Of a stretch of DNA of 64,000 nucleotides, positions 50,425 through 60,262 are shown in pieces. The position numbers and the translations under genes are program-made. The notes under the pieces were generated by a model that was not told the origin of the DNA, did not search any database, and saw only the letters and a list, made by a program, of their open reading frames with translations. This DNA comes from Mucilaginibacter pankratovii. GTDB taxonomy: Bacteria; Bacteroidota; Bacteroidia; Sphingobacteriales; Sphingobacteriaceae. Within the stretch, counting starts at the first letter, position 1. Each line of letters begins with the position of its first letter. The stretch covers positions 124,001 to 188,000 of the forward strand of contig NZ_JACWMY010000014.1 of NCBI RefSeq assembly GCF_014773265.1, read 5' to 3'.

Positions 50425-53400
50425 ATGAGACTTAAACTATACGTGTCCTGTGTATTGTGTGTGCTGTTGCAACAGCAGCTTTTTGCTCAGAAAAATACCT
50501 ATGAGTTTTCGCATCTCGATATTACCAACGGGCTTTCTGATAACCAGGTGAACTGCATTTTTAAGGATGAAAAAGGTTTTGTATGGTTTGGCACCACATC
50601 GGGCCTTAACCGGTACGATGGCTCTAAATTCAAAATATTTAAGCGCGATAACAAAAACCCCAATTCGCTGGCCGAGAACCACGTAGTGCGGATAGAGCAG
50701 GGGCCCGATAGTAAATTATGGATTTTTACACATAGTAATTTAAGCATTTACAACCCCCAAACCGAAAAGATATCCAACAACATTGCCGCCGAAACTTCCC
50801 TTTATAAGATCTTTACCACCCGTATAACGCATGTGCGTAAAGATGCAGCGGGCAGATTTTGGTTTATTGCCGATAATGCCGGGCTGTATTGCTATAACCC
50901 TACCAACCGCAGCACATTTTTTTACAGCACCTTACCCAGTTCTAAAGCAAGGCTTCACTCTAACAATGTGATGGATGTGGTAATTACCCCGCAAAGCAAT
51001 GTTTGGCTGCTTTATAGCGATGCCATTATTGAGGAATTAAATACCAGCACTAATAAAATTACCCGCCGATACGATGGCTTTGCCAAAGCCAATAGCTTAA
51101 GGCCATCAAACTATACCCTGCTGCTTGATAATAAGAGTAACATCTGGATAAGCTCGGATGCGGCACCTATAGGCGCTTTCAGCTACAATACCATAACCAA
51201 TTCCCTTACGCATTATAGTAAAGATACCCCACAGGCAAGGTTAAACTCCAACGTAATAAACAGTATTGTGCAGGCCGATGATAACAAAATATGGCTTGGT
51301 AGCGATCATGGCGGCGCCAACATTATCGACCCGAAAACCAACAAGGTGAGCTTTATTATGAGCAAGCCCGATGATGCAAAATCCCTTAGCGGCAACAGCC
51401 TTAACCTTTATAAGGATAATTCGGGTATTATTTGGGCCGGCACTTTTAAACAGGGTGTAAACTATTACCATAGCGGCATAATGCAGTTCCCGTTGTTTAA
51501 ACACTTTAACAGCGACCCCAAAAGCCTGCCTTACGGAGATATAAACACATTTGCCGAAGACGATAAAAACAATTTATGGATAGGCACCAACAACAGCGGA
51601 CTTATTTATTTCAACCGTGCTAATAATACATTTACCCAATTTAAGCACAACTCTGCAGATCCTAACAGTATTGCTAATGATATCATTATCAAGCTATACA
51701 TAGATAAGCAACATAAACTGTGGATAGGCACCTACTTTGGCGGGTTGGATTGTTTCGACGGTAAAAAGTTCACGCACTACCGTCACAATCCAAACGATTC
51801 GGGCAGCATAGGCGACGATCGTATTTATACCATTATGGAAGACCATAAAGGCGAAATGTGGGTGGGTACCTTCGCCGGCGGCTATAACGTTTTCGACCCT
51901 AAAACAAATTCCTTTAAACATCCCAAATATTCCCTGAACTCGGAATATACTGCCATTATTTACGAGGATAAGGATAAAAATAAATGGATAGGGCGTGATA
52001 AAGGTGTAGACGTTATTGATTATAAAACCAATAAAATAAGGCACTACTCATCCGAACCCAAAAACCTGAACAGTTTGGTTGGTAACGATGTAAACGCCAT
52101 TACCCAGGACAGGCGCGGACTGATATGGATAGGCACCAAGGATGGGCTGAGCATTTTAGATACCAAAACCAATAATTTCCTCAATATAGAAGAAGGGGTT
52201 AATCTGCCTGCCAACAACGTATCAAACATTGTGGAGGATAAGGAAGGCAAAATGTGGGTGAGCACCACCAACGGACTGGCACGCATAATGCTTAGCCAGG
52301 TTGGCGGAAAATACAAAGCAGAGATAAACAATTATAACGAACTGGATGGTTTACAGGGCCGCGCGTTCAACTTATATTCGGCATTAAGGTTACGGAGCGG
52401 CGAATTGGTTTTTGGCGGTATCAACGGGTTTAATTTATTCGACCCGGGTATCGTAAATACCTTTAAACCAAAGCCAAACCTATTGTTTACCGATATGCAC
52501 CTTTTTAATAAGAGTGTAACCGTAGGCGACACCATAGACGGCGATGTTATTTTAACGAAGGCGTTATCAGAAACCAAAGAAATAACGCTGGAGCATAACC
52601 AGAACGTTTTTGATATTGAATTTGCCGCCTGCGATTATTTTAACCCCGATAAAATAAAATTTGAGTACAAGCTGGAAGGCTTTGATAAAGGCTGGATAAC
52701 TGTTGCAGGCAATAACCGCAAAGCTACCTATACCAACCTGGATGGCGGCGACTATGTGTTTAAAGTACGTACGCAAAATGCAAGCCTGGATGATACCATC
52801 GCGCTAAACATTACGGTGAAGCCGCCGTTTTTAAAATCGCCCTTTGCTTATTTTAGCTACTTTATTATACTGGCAGGGGGGCTGCTTTATATCCGCCACC
52901 GCGGTATATTGAAGTTAAAGCAACAGTTTGATACCCGGCAGGCAAAAATGGAAGCCGAGCGTAAAATAGCGCAGGAGCGCGAAGAGGCCCGCCGTATGCA
53001 CCAGCTGGATCTGATGAAGATAAAATTTTTCACCAACGTAAGTCATGAGTTCCGCACGCCGCTTTCGCTGATATTATCGCCTATTGATAACCTCATTAAA
53101 ACAACCGAACGGCCCGAACAGCAAAACCAGCTGGTTACTATCAAAAGAAACGGCAAACGCCTGCTCAACCTGGTTAACCAGCTGCTCGATTTCCGTAAGA
53201 TGGAGTACAACGAGCTCAAACTGACCCTGAAGAAGGGCGATATTGTTCAGTTTATTAAAGAGGTATCCTCCTCATTTAAAGATGTGGCACAGCAAAAGCA
53301 GATCCAGTTTTTAATAGAAAGCGATATCTGCTCGTACGTAACCGATTTCGACCATGATAAGATTGAACGGATCTTGTTCAACCTGCTTTCAAATGCCTTC

Positions 53401-54594
53401 AAATTTACGCCATCGGGCGGGCATATCAGCGTAATGCTGAGCATGGCCGGTATTAACGAAAACCCGGGCGCGCAAAACATGCTGGAAATAAAGGTGATAG
53501 ATACCGGCATAGGTATCCCGAAAGAAAACCAGGAGAAGATCTTCGAACGCTTCTTCCAGGATGATATGCCCGAGAACCTGCTAAACCAGGGGAGCGGTAT
53601 CGGTTTATCTATTACACGCGAATTTGTGAAGATGCAGGGCGGCACCATTGAGATAGAAAGCGAGCCCGACTACGGCAGCTGCTTTACCATTGCCCTGCCG
53701 GTGGGTAAGCAATCGGATGCAAAGGATATCCCCGTTATTGCTGATGCCCAATTACTGGAAACGGAACCGGCAATTCTGAAGAATCCTGAAAACACACCCG
53801 GAGCCGGCAAAAAACCAACCATTTTACTGGTAGAGGATAATGACGACCTGCGTTTTTACCTGAAGGATAACCTTAAGAATAGTTTCCACATTGTAGAAGC
53901 CGTTAACGGTAAGGATGGCTGGCAAAAGGCGCTGGCCATGCACCCAAAACTCATTGTAAGCGATATCAGTATGCCGGTAATGAACGGGATTGACCTGTGT
54001 AAAAAGATAAAGGCAGATACCCGCACCGCCGAGATCCCCGTGATACTGCTTACCGCCCTGGGTACCGAAGAAGACCAGCTTGCCGGCCTTGATAGCGGAG
54101 CCAACGATTACATTATTAAACCGTTCAACTTCGAGATACTGCTCTCCAAGATCCATAATTCCCTGCGGATGCAGACGACCTTCAAAAAAACCTATCAAAA
54201 ACAGATAGAAGTAAATGCGAAGGATATCACCGTGGTATCTGAGGATGACAAGTTCCTTAAAAACGCGTTCGAATACATCGAGCTAAATATCACCAATCTC
54301 AATTTTTCGGTAGAAGAACTGGCAAGGCATTTAAACCTCAGCAGGGTATCGCTTTACAAAAAATTACTCACTCTTACCGGCAAAACCCCGGTAGACTGTA
54401 TCCGCACCATCCGCTTAAAACGGGCTGTGCAGCTGTTAGAGAAAAGCAAGCTAAGTATAGCCAACGTAGCCTACGAGGTTGGTTTTAATAACGCTGCCTA
54501 CTTTGCCAAAGTGTTCCGCGAGGAATATGGTATACTGCCATCAGAATATATTACAGAGCTGAGGAACAAAGAAAAAGAAACCGAACTGGTTTAA
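50425..54594 (+). CDS. Hybrid two-component system regulator (HTCS)
   Basis: A 1389-residue one-protein signalling system. After a signal peptide (ending LFAQ) come two-component propeller repeats (about 25-700; DEKGFVWFGTTSGLNRYDG and many DxxxxLWIGT copies), which form two seven-bladed periplasmic propellers. A Y_Y_Y domain (about 715-800) and one membrane helix (about 806-826) follow. The kinase core has H874 in NVSHEFRTPLS, and its ATPase domain ends GSGIGLSITREFVKMQGG. The receiver has D1180 in LIVSDISMPVM, and an AraC-type DNA-binding domain closes the protein (about 1285-1385, IANVAYEVGFNNAAYFAKVF). HTCS proteins bind oligosaccharides and switch on the adjacent SusCD locus. The downstream susC has paired direct repeats fitting an AraC-type site. 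Confidence 0.96.
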   Translation: MRLKLYVSCVLCVLLQQQLFAQKNTYEFSHLDITNGLSDNQVNCIFKDEKGFVWFGTTSGLNRYDGSKFKIFKRDNKNPNSLAENHVVRIEQGPDSKLWIFTHSNLSIYNPQTEKISNNIAAETSLYKIFTTRITHVRKDAAGRFWFIADNAGLYCYNPTNRSTFFYSTLPSSKARLHSNNVMDVVITPQSNVWLLYSDAIIEELNTSTNKITRRYDGFAKANSLRPSNYTLLLDNKSNIWISSDAAPIGAFSYNTITNSLTHYSKDTPQARLNSNVINSIVQADDNKIWLGSDHGGANIIDPKTNKVSFIMSKPDDAKSLSGNSLNLYKDNSGIIWAGTFKQGVNYYHSGIMQFPLFKHFNSDPKSLPYGDINTFAEDDKNNLWIGTNNSGLIYFNRANNTFTQFKHNSADPNSIANDIIIKLYIDKQHKLWIGTYFGGLDCFDGKKFTHYRHNPNDSGSIGDDRIYTIMEDHKGEMWVGTFAGGYNVFDPKTNSFKHPKYSLNSEYTAIIYEDKDKNKWIGRDKGVDVIDYKTNKIRHYSSEPKNLNSLVGNDVNAITQDRRGLIWIGTKDGLSILDTKTNNFLNIEEGVNLPANNVSNIVEDKEGKMWVSTTNGLARIMLSQVGGKYKAEINNYNELDGLQGRAFNLYSALRLRSGELVFGGINGFNLFDPGIVNTFKPKPNLLFTDMHLFNKSVTVGDTIDGDVILTKALSETKEITLEHNQNVFDIEFAACDYFNPDKIKFEYKLEGFDKGWITVAGNNRKATYTNLDGGDYVFKVRTQNASLDDTIALNITVKPPFLKSPFAYFSYFIILAGGLLYIRHRGILKLKQQFDTRQAKMEAERKIAQEREEARRMHQLDLMKIKFFTNVSHEFRTPLSLILSPIDNLIKTTERPEQQNQLVTIKRNGKRLLNLVNQLLDFRKMEYNELKLTLKKGDIVQFIKEVSSSFKDVAQQKQIQFLIESDICSYVTDFDHDKIERILFNLLSNAFKFTPSGGHISVMLSMAGINENPGAQNMLEIKVIDTGIGIPKENQEKIFERFFQDDMPENLLNQGSGIGLSITREFVKMQGGTIEIESEPDYGSCFTIALPVGKQSDAKDIPVIADAQLLETEPAILKNPENTPGAGKKPTILLVEDNDDLRFYLKDNLKNSFHIVEAVNGKDGWQKALAMHPKLIVSDISMPVMNGIDLCKKIKADTRTAEIPVILLTALGTEEDQLAGLDSGANDYIIKPFNFEILLSKIHNSLRMQTTFKKTYQKQIEVNAKDITVVSEDDKFLKNAFEYIELNITNLNFSVEELARHLNLSRVSLYKKLLTLTGKTPVDCIRTIRLKRAVQLLEKSKLSIANVAYEVGFNNAAYFAKVFREEYGILPSEYITELRNKEKETELV

Positions 54595-55045
54595 TATTAG
54601 CCTTTCTGCATCCTTTATATTGGTGTTAACATTTATTGTATAGATGTAATAAATAGTGGTAGTCTTTTTTTTACTATCACATTAATTTTACAGCACGTTA
54701 AGTTTTACATTGGTGTATTGCCTAAACGTATAATAACGCTTCTTCATAAATATGTTTGCATGTTTTTGGGGTTAGTTGGTTCAAGTATTGGTAAATGGCG
54801 CCCTGCCTGAGAACTGGGTGCCTTTTTTATTTTGGGGCGATTCATCTTAGGTATACAAATTAGCTACGGCTAAATACTCATCACATAACCCTTATTAAAG
54901 CGTGCCCGCAGCATACCGCAATTGTTAATCAGCTTTATCATCACTTACGCTCGTTACGCCAATTTTCTTTAAAAATAGGCTTCATTTAACCTCTTTTGGC
55001 ACAAACTGATACTATTTTAACAGTATATAGCTTGTAGTAGCCCTA

Positions 55046-55077
55046 TTAACATTTGTTATATAAACGTTAACATTTGT
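55046..55077 (+). promoter_or_regulatory. Paired direct repeat TTAACATTTGT, 21 bp apart: probable HTCS operator
   Basis: TTAACATTTGT occurs at 55046-55056 and again at 55067-55077, an exact copy with a 21-bp repeat, about two helical turns. AraC-type domains bind such direct repeats on one face of DNA. The second copy ends 26 bp before the -7-like TACTTTTA (55103-55110), just upstream of where a -33 element would lie. Confidence 0.6.
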
Positions 55078-55102
55078 GGTATTAATCCAATCGATTGTCT
55101 GA

Positions 55103-55110
55103 TACTTTTA
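55103..55110 (+). promoter_or_regulatory. Candidate -7 element TACTTTTA of the HTCS-linked susC
   Basis: TACTTTTA differs from TAnnTTTG at the last base only. It lies 78 bp before the susC ATG, and downstream of the repeat pair at a distance suited to activation. There is no -33 element at standard spacing. Confidence 0.4.
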
Positions 55111-55187
55111 CTTCCGATGATAAAGGCTTTGTCCGTAAGCCCCTGTTATCAACCACAACCAATTAAACTTTAGAAAAAATTAAATGT

Positions 55188-58100
55188 ATGATGAGAAAAT
55201 TACAAATTAAAAATCTTGTAGTACTACTCTGCACAAGCATCACGCTTTGCCTGATGAGTATGGCCGGCTATGCCCAAACCCGGCAAATTACAGGTACCGT
55301 AACCGAAACAAACGGTTCGCCTATACCCGGCGCCAGTGTTGGTGTTAAGGGTACCACAATAGGCGTGGTAACTGATGTTAACGGCTCTTTTAAATTAGTT
55401 GTTCCGGGCACAGGAACGTTAGTTGCATCTGTTATTGGTTACGCCAGCCAGGAAGTGCCGTTGGGCAGTGCCACTGTTTACAACTTCAGATTAACATCAA
55501 GCACAAGTGCTTTAAACGAAGTTGTTGTAATAGGTTACGGTACTGCAAAACGTAAGGACCTTACCGGTTCGGTAAGTTCTGTTAATGCAGAAACCATTGC
55601 TAAAATACCTGTACCTACATTGGAGAATGCCTTACAAGGGCGTGCATCTGGTGTACAGGTTACCAGTAACGATGGTGCCCCGGGTGGTAACACTACCATA
55701 TTAATACGTGGTGTTGGTAGTTTGGCCAGCGGCGGTAATAACCCGTTATATGTTGTAGACGGATACGCAATAGACGGCGGTATCAATAATATCAACCCAA
55801 GCGACATTGCTTCTATCGATATATTGAAAGATGCATCGTCTACCGCCATTTACGGTGTTAGGGCTGCAAATGGTGTAGTTATCGTTACTACAAAAAAAGG
55901 CAGAAAAGATGGCGGTGTGCAAGTTACATTTGATGCATACAGCGCTTTTCAAAGCAAGCCTAAACAATATAAGTTGTTAAACGCGCAGCAATGGGCTACA
56001 CTGGCCAACGAAGTTGCTGATGCCGATCCGCAGCACAACTTTCAGGAGCTGCCGGCATGGCGCGATCCATCATCTCTTACTAATGTAGATTGGCAAAATG
56101 CTATTTATCAAACTGCAAAAACGCAAAATTACAGTTTAGCTATTCGTGGCGGTAACGAGAAAGTTCAGTCGGCTACTTCAGTCGGCTATTACGATCAAAA
56201 AGGTATCGTTTTAAATTCATTTTTTAAACGGGTAACCTTGGGCTCTAACTTAGATTACCAGGCCACCAAATGGTTGAAATCTGCAACAAGTGTTAAATAC
56301 ACCTACCAAAACGCCAACAACCCTTACGGTACAGGTGCCTTAGGTAATTTAACGCAACTGATCCCTACGCTTGATGGCGGTAACAAATTAACCAACCAAA
56401 TAAAAGATGGTAATGGTAACTATGGTTTTTACAACCCTCTTAATACCTACACCTCTAAATATAATAACCCGGTTTACTCGATAGAAACTAACCAGTATAA
56501 AAACATTAGTAATTTTTTACTAGCTAACACGTCATTGGAAGCTACCATTATTGACGGTTTAAGGATAAAAACTTTCTTGGGTATTAACAATAAAAGCTAT
56601 TCGGGCTACTATCTGCAGCCGGAGGATACCCGTGCACAGTCGCAATACGGTCCGGGTGCGGTACCAGCCAATGGTAACTACAATCAGCATATCAACAGCA
56701 CGTTTGATTATACCTGGGAAAACACCATCGCTTACACCAAAACCTTTGGTGACCATAGCATCGACTTTGTAGGTGGTGTTTCTCAGCAGGAGATCACGTA
56801 CAGTTCAATGGGAGGTAGTGGTATTCCGCCAAACAGCTCCATTCGCGATTTAGGCCAGGCTACCAACGTTCAGTTAGATAGATATGGTAACGGTGAAACC
56901 ATTTATGCGCTTAAGTCTCAGTATGCAAGGTTAACCTACAAATTCACTGATAAATATTTAATTACAGGTACTGTAAGGCGCGATGGTTCTTCCAAGTTCG
57001 ATCCGGGGCACCAATATGGCGTATTCCCATCAGGTGCTGTTGCCTGGAAAGCTAAGGAAGAATCTTTCCTGAAGGATGTGAATTGGTTATCTGATCTGAA
57101 ATTCAGAGGTAGCTACGGTAAAGTGGGTAACCAGGGTTCTATTCCACCATTCCAAACTCTTGCACTTTACGCATCGGGCTCGGCAGCGGCTACCAGTGGA
57201 AACAGTGGTTATCCGTTTGATAAGATCTTCCAGCCGGGTATCATTCAAACTCAGCCAGCCAATCCACTATTAAGGTGGGAAACTGATTACATGACAGATT
57301 TTGGTATGGACGCATCGTTTTTAAATGGCGAACTGACATTAACTGTTGACGTTTTCAAAAGACGGTCGAAAGATTTCTTGTTAACGCTTGCTGCTCCCGC
57401 CCAATCTGGTTATAATTTTTTAACCCGTAACGTAGGCAGCATGGAAAACAAAGGTTTGGAGGTTGCTATAAATTACAACCATACTACCCGTGATTTCCAT
57501 TACGGCTTTGGTTTAACCGTATCTGCCATCAAAAACAAATTAACCGAAATTGCTTCAGGTACTACCTTTGTATCAAACTTTGGTGGTTTGGGTTTAACAG
57601 GTATAGGATGGTCTACCTTTACGCAAACTTACATAGGCCAGCCGGTGGGCGAATTCTACGGTTACAAATCGCTTGGCATCTTCCAAACACAAGCACAAAT
57701 AGATGCTTTGAATGCTTCGGCAGCAGCTAAAAACCCATCAAATCCGTTCTACCAAAAAACAGCAACAGCGCCGGGCGACCGTTACTTTGCCGATACAAAT
57801 GGCGATGGACAGGTAACCCCGTCTGACCAGGTTAGCCTCGGTAGCCCGTTACCAAAATTCTTTGGTGGTTTCAATATCGATCTTTCTTACAAAGCGTTCG
57901 ATTTTAATGCATACTTCTACGGCGTATACGGTAACAAGATCCTTAACTATCAGCAAAGCGCATTACAAAGCTTCCAAAACCGTGGCTTTGTTGGTGTAGA
58001 GAATGTTAGTGTAGATTATTTTAACAACCGTTGGACAGCATCTAACCCGTCTAACGTGTACTCGCGTGCCACTTACAACGATGATGCAATCGGCAGCAAC

Positions 58101-58376
58101 GTACCTTCTAACGCATGGATAGAAAATGGTAGCTTCCTTAAATTGAAAAACGTTACAGTAGGTTATACTTTACCTAAGTTGATTACAGAGAAAGCCTTAT
58201 TATCTAAAGTGAGGATCTATTTCTCAACACAAAACCTCTTCACTATTACCAAATACACTGGTTTAGATCCGGAAATTGGTGTTCAAAACGGAAACGCGAC
58301 GCAGAATGGTGTGGATAATGGTACATACCCTGGTTCGAGGTTTTATACCGTGGGTTTAAATGTAACTTTTAAATAA
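55188..58376 (+). CDS. SusC-family TonB-linked outer-membrane receptor (HTCS-linked)
   Basis: A 1062-residue receptor. A signal peptide (ending MAGYAQT) precedes a carboxypeptidase-regulatory-like domain at about 33-110 (GTVTETNGSPIPGASVGV). The plug follows with NPLYVVDGYAIDGG, NINPSDIASIDILKDASS and YGVRAANGVVIVTTKKG. There is no STN domain, which fits control by the HTCS just upstream and not by a sigma/FecR pair. The barrel ends FYTVGLNVTFK. It is 593 bp after the HTCS gene and 21 bp before susD. It would import the ligand captured by SusD using TonB energy. Confidence 0.96.
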   Translation: MMRKLQIKNLVVLLCTSITLCLMSMAGYAQTRQITGTVTETNGSPIPGASVGVKGTTIGVVTDVNGSFKLVVPGTGTLVASVIGYASQEVPLGSATVYNFRLTSSTSALNEVVVIGYGTAKRKDLTGSVSSVNAETIAKIPVPTLENALQGRASGVQVTSNDGAPGGNTTILIRGVGSLASGGNNPLYVVDGYAIDGGINNINPSDIASIDILKDASSTAIYGVRAANGVVIVTTKKGRKDGGVQVTFDAYSAFQSKPKQYKLLNAQQWATLANEVADADPQHNFQELPAWRDPSSLTNVDWQNAIYQTAKTQNYSLAIRGGNEKVQSATSVGYYDQKGIVLNSFFKRVTLGSNLDYQATKWLKSATSVKYTYQNANNPYGTGALGNLTQLIPTLDGGNKLTNQIKDGNGNYGFYNPLNTYTSKYNNPVYSIETNQYKNISNFLLANTSLEATIIDGLRIKTFLGINNKSYSGYYLQPEDTRAQSQYGPGAVPANGNYNQHINSTFDYTWENTIAYTKTFGDHSIDFVGGVSQQEITYSSMGGSGIPPNSSIRDLGQATNVQLDRYGNGETIYALKSQYARLTYKFTDKYLITGTVRRDGSSKFDPGHQYGVFPSGAVAWKAKEESFLKDVNWLSDLKFRGSYGKVGNQGSIPPFQTLALYASGSAAATSGNSGYPFDKIFQPGIIQTQPANPLLRWETDYMTDFGMDASFLNGELTLTVDVFKRRSKDFLLTLAAPAQSGYNFLTRNVGSMENKGLEVAINYNHTTRDFHYGFGLTVSAIKNKLTEIASGTTFVSNFGGLGLTGIGWSTFTQTYIGQPVGEFYGYKSLGIFQTQAQIDALNASAAAKNPSNPFYQKTATAPGDRYFADTNGDGQVTPSDQVSLGSPLPKFFGGFNIDLSYKAFDFNAYFYGVYGNKILNYQQSALQSFQNRGFVGVENVSVDYFNNRWTASNPSNVYSRATYNDDAIGSNVPSNAWIENGSFLKLKNVTVGYTLPKLITEKALLSKVRIYFSTQNLFTITKYTGLDPEIGVQNGNATQNGVDNGTYPGSRFYTVGLNVTFK

Positions 58377-58397
58377 GAAGATAAAATTATTAAAGAC

Positions 58398-60128
58398 ATG
58401 AAAATTAACAAGAAAAATATTGCCTTTATAGCCCTGATTACTGCGTTGGTGATGCCTTTGGGGTGTAAAAAGGACTTTTTGAATAGAACCAGTAGCTTTC
58501 AGGCCACGGCAGATGCTACGTTCAAAAAATCATCGGATGTTGTAGCTTTGGTAAACAGCATTTACGATGGTTACCAAAATAGCGATCTGCTGAAAAAATC
58601 TATCTGGTATTACGCCAACTTTCAAACGCACGATTTTTACAACTACGGTGCAGACATTGTATGGAATAACTACCAGATCAATTCCGATTTTGGCGCCCTA
58701 TCAACCTTTTGGAACAACGCCTACATTACAATTGCCCGTGCCAACGCGGCATTTAAAATTATTGCTACTGCAAAAGAGAACGGTGTTGTAACGGCCGCTC
58801 TTGCAGATCGCCTTACCGGTGAAGCATACTTTTTACGCGGTATGAGCTATTACTACCTGGCGGGTTCTTTTGGCGGCGTGCCATTGGAATTAAAAGCAGA
58901 AACCGACGGTTTAACACCGCGCAGCTCACAAGACGAGGTATTTAAACAAGTGGTAGCCGATATGAAACAAGCTGAGACATTGTTAGTATCTAAAGCAACG
59001 CTCGATAAAAAAGACCTGGGCCGTGCTACTAAAGGTGCTGCTTACGCTTATGAGGGTGCTGCGCAAATGTGGCTAAAAGATTATGCTTCGGCACTTACAG
59101 CTTTTAACAATACCGAGCTTACCAGCAACTATCATTTATTGCCAAACTTTGCCGATGTGCATGAGTTTAGCAACCAAAACAATGACGAATCTATCTTCGA
59201 GATCCAGTTTGAAGTATCAGGCTCACAAAGCTGGGATGGCGGCTGGCAAAATGGTGGCGAAGTAGCCTGGATAGATGACTTTAGCTGGCCGGAAGAGATT
59301 TCCAACTTTGGTTATGATTACGCTAACCCGGGCCTGTGGTATTCTTACCAGGCAGGTGATAAACGTAAATTGCTTACTGTTATTGGCCCCGGCGACCAGA
59401 ATATAAGCCCCGGCATCATCGCCAAATGGGGTGGTATTAAAGGTTACCCGTCAGTTACAGGCGGTTTTGCAAATGGCGATGCCCGTTTCAAAGCTGATGA
59501 TGGCACTATTATCAATACTTGCGGTACCCTTACCAGGCCCTGGTATGGTGTTTCAGATCAGAAACGTTCTGGTTACTACAATTCAAAAAAATGGCGCGAC
59601 CCACAACTTACCGGCGGTACCGGCGGCCAGATCATATTTGGCTCACAAAACCAGATTATGATGCGTTACGCCGAAGTACTGTTAAGCAGGGCAGAGTGTA
59701 AGGTACGTACAGGTGATGTTGCCGGTGCACTGGCCGACCTTAAAATAGTTAGGGACCGTGCCTTTGGTGGTGTTGCACCTGCCGTAATGCAGGATGGCCT
59801 TACCTATGATGGTAAACCAACTACCCCTATTACCGATCCATTGCAAATGGTACTAAGCGAGTACAGGCACGAATTGACTGCCGAGTACTCTACATTTTAT
59901 GATTTGCGCAGGGCCGGCCCTGGTGTAGCTTCGGCTTTCATCAAAGCAGCCTATGGTACCGATGCATCTTCTACACCTCAGCCTTATCCGTATGGCCCAA
60001 CAGCCGATGGTTTATTGCATGGTGTTTGGAAAACAACGCTTCCGGAAGGACGCGATATTTTGCCTATCCCGCAACAGGCAATTGGTCTTAACCCAAATCT
60101 TACGCAGAACCCTGCGTATGGCAAATAA
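58398..60128 (+). CDS. SusD/RagB-family outer-membrane lipoprotein
   Basis: A 576-residue lipoprotein; the lipobox ends VMPLGC (Cys near 23) and KKDFLNRTSS follows, the usual SusD start. TPR-type helices include the segment AEAYFLRGMSYYYLAGSFG-like stretch seen here as GEAYFLRGMSYYYLAGSF. The C-terminal RagB-type part has LSEYRHELTAEYSTFYDLRR and ends PIPQQAIGLNPNLTQNPAY. It binds ligand at the surface above the SusC barrel. The domain form is classical SusD/RagB, unlike the SusD-like_2 type in the other locus, so the two systems probably take different ligands. A strong terminator follows it. Confidence 0.96.
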   Translation: MKINKKNIAFIALITALVMPLGCKKDFLNRTSSFQATADATFKKSSDVVALVNSIYDGYQNSDLLKKSIWYYANFQTHDFYNYGADIVWNNYQINSDFGALSTFWNNAYITIARANAAFKIIATAKENGVVTAALADRLTGEAYFLRGMSYYYLAGSFGGVPLELKAETDGLTPRSSQDEVFKQVVADMKQAETLLVSKATLDKKDLGRATKGAAYAYEGAAQMWLKDYASALTAFNNTELTSNYHLLPNFADVHEFSNQNNDESIFEIQFEVSGSQSWDGGWQNGGEVAWIDDFSWPEEISNFGYDYANPGLWYSYQAGDKRKLLTVIGPGDQNISPGIIAKWGGIKGYPSVTGGFANGDARFKADDGTIINTCGTLTRPWYGVSDQKRSGYYNSKKWRDPQLTGGTGGQIIFGSQNQIMMRYAEVLLSRAECKVRTGDVAGALADLKIVRDRAFGGVAPAVMQDGLTYDGKPTTPITDPLQMVLSEYRHELTAEYSTFYDLRRAGPGVASAFIKAAYGTDASSTPQPYPYGPTADGLLHGVWKTTLPEGRDILPIPQQAIGLNPNLTQNPAYGK

Positions 60129-60143
60129 TAGTATTTTGACTTT

Positions 60144-60179
60144 AAAAAAGGCTTTCTCTGTAAAGAGAAGGCCTTTTTT
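60144..60179 (+). terminator. Intrinsic terminator/attenuator after susD
   Basis: AAAAAAGGC plus TTCTCT pair with AGAGAA plus GCCTTTTTT through one G-T pair, giving about 16 bp of stem with a 4-nt loop and a T-run ending at 60180. It lies 15 bp after the susD stop and about 80 bp before the FG-GAP gene on the same strand. It should reduce read-through into the downstream genes. Confidence 0.85.
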
Positions 60180-60262
60180 TGCTGCTGATAAAAATTTCGT
60201 TGAAATGGATGTAAACCCATAAATTGTACATGCTTTTCAATCGATAACCTTAGGCTTACTAT

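Larger units (their letters stand above)
54595..55187. other. Long regulatory region between HTCS and susC genes
   Basis: 593 bp without a credible open frame. It carries the paired TTAACATTTGT repeats at 55046-55077, a third relative (TTAACATTTAT) at 54626-54636 and a -7-like TACTTTTA at 55103-55110, which leaves a leader of about 75 nt before susC. The length suits a strongly regulated SusCD promoter. No clear terminator for the HTCS gene is visible. Confidence 0.55.
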
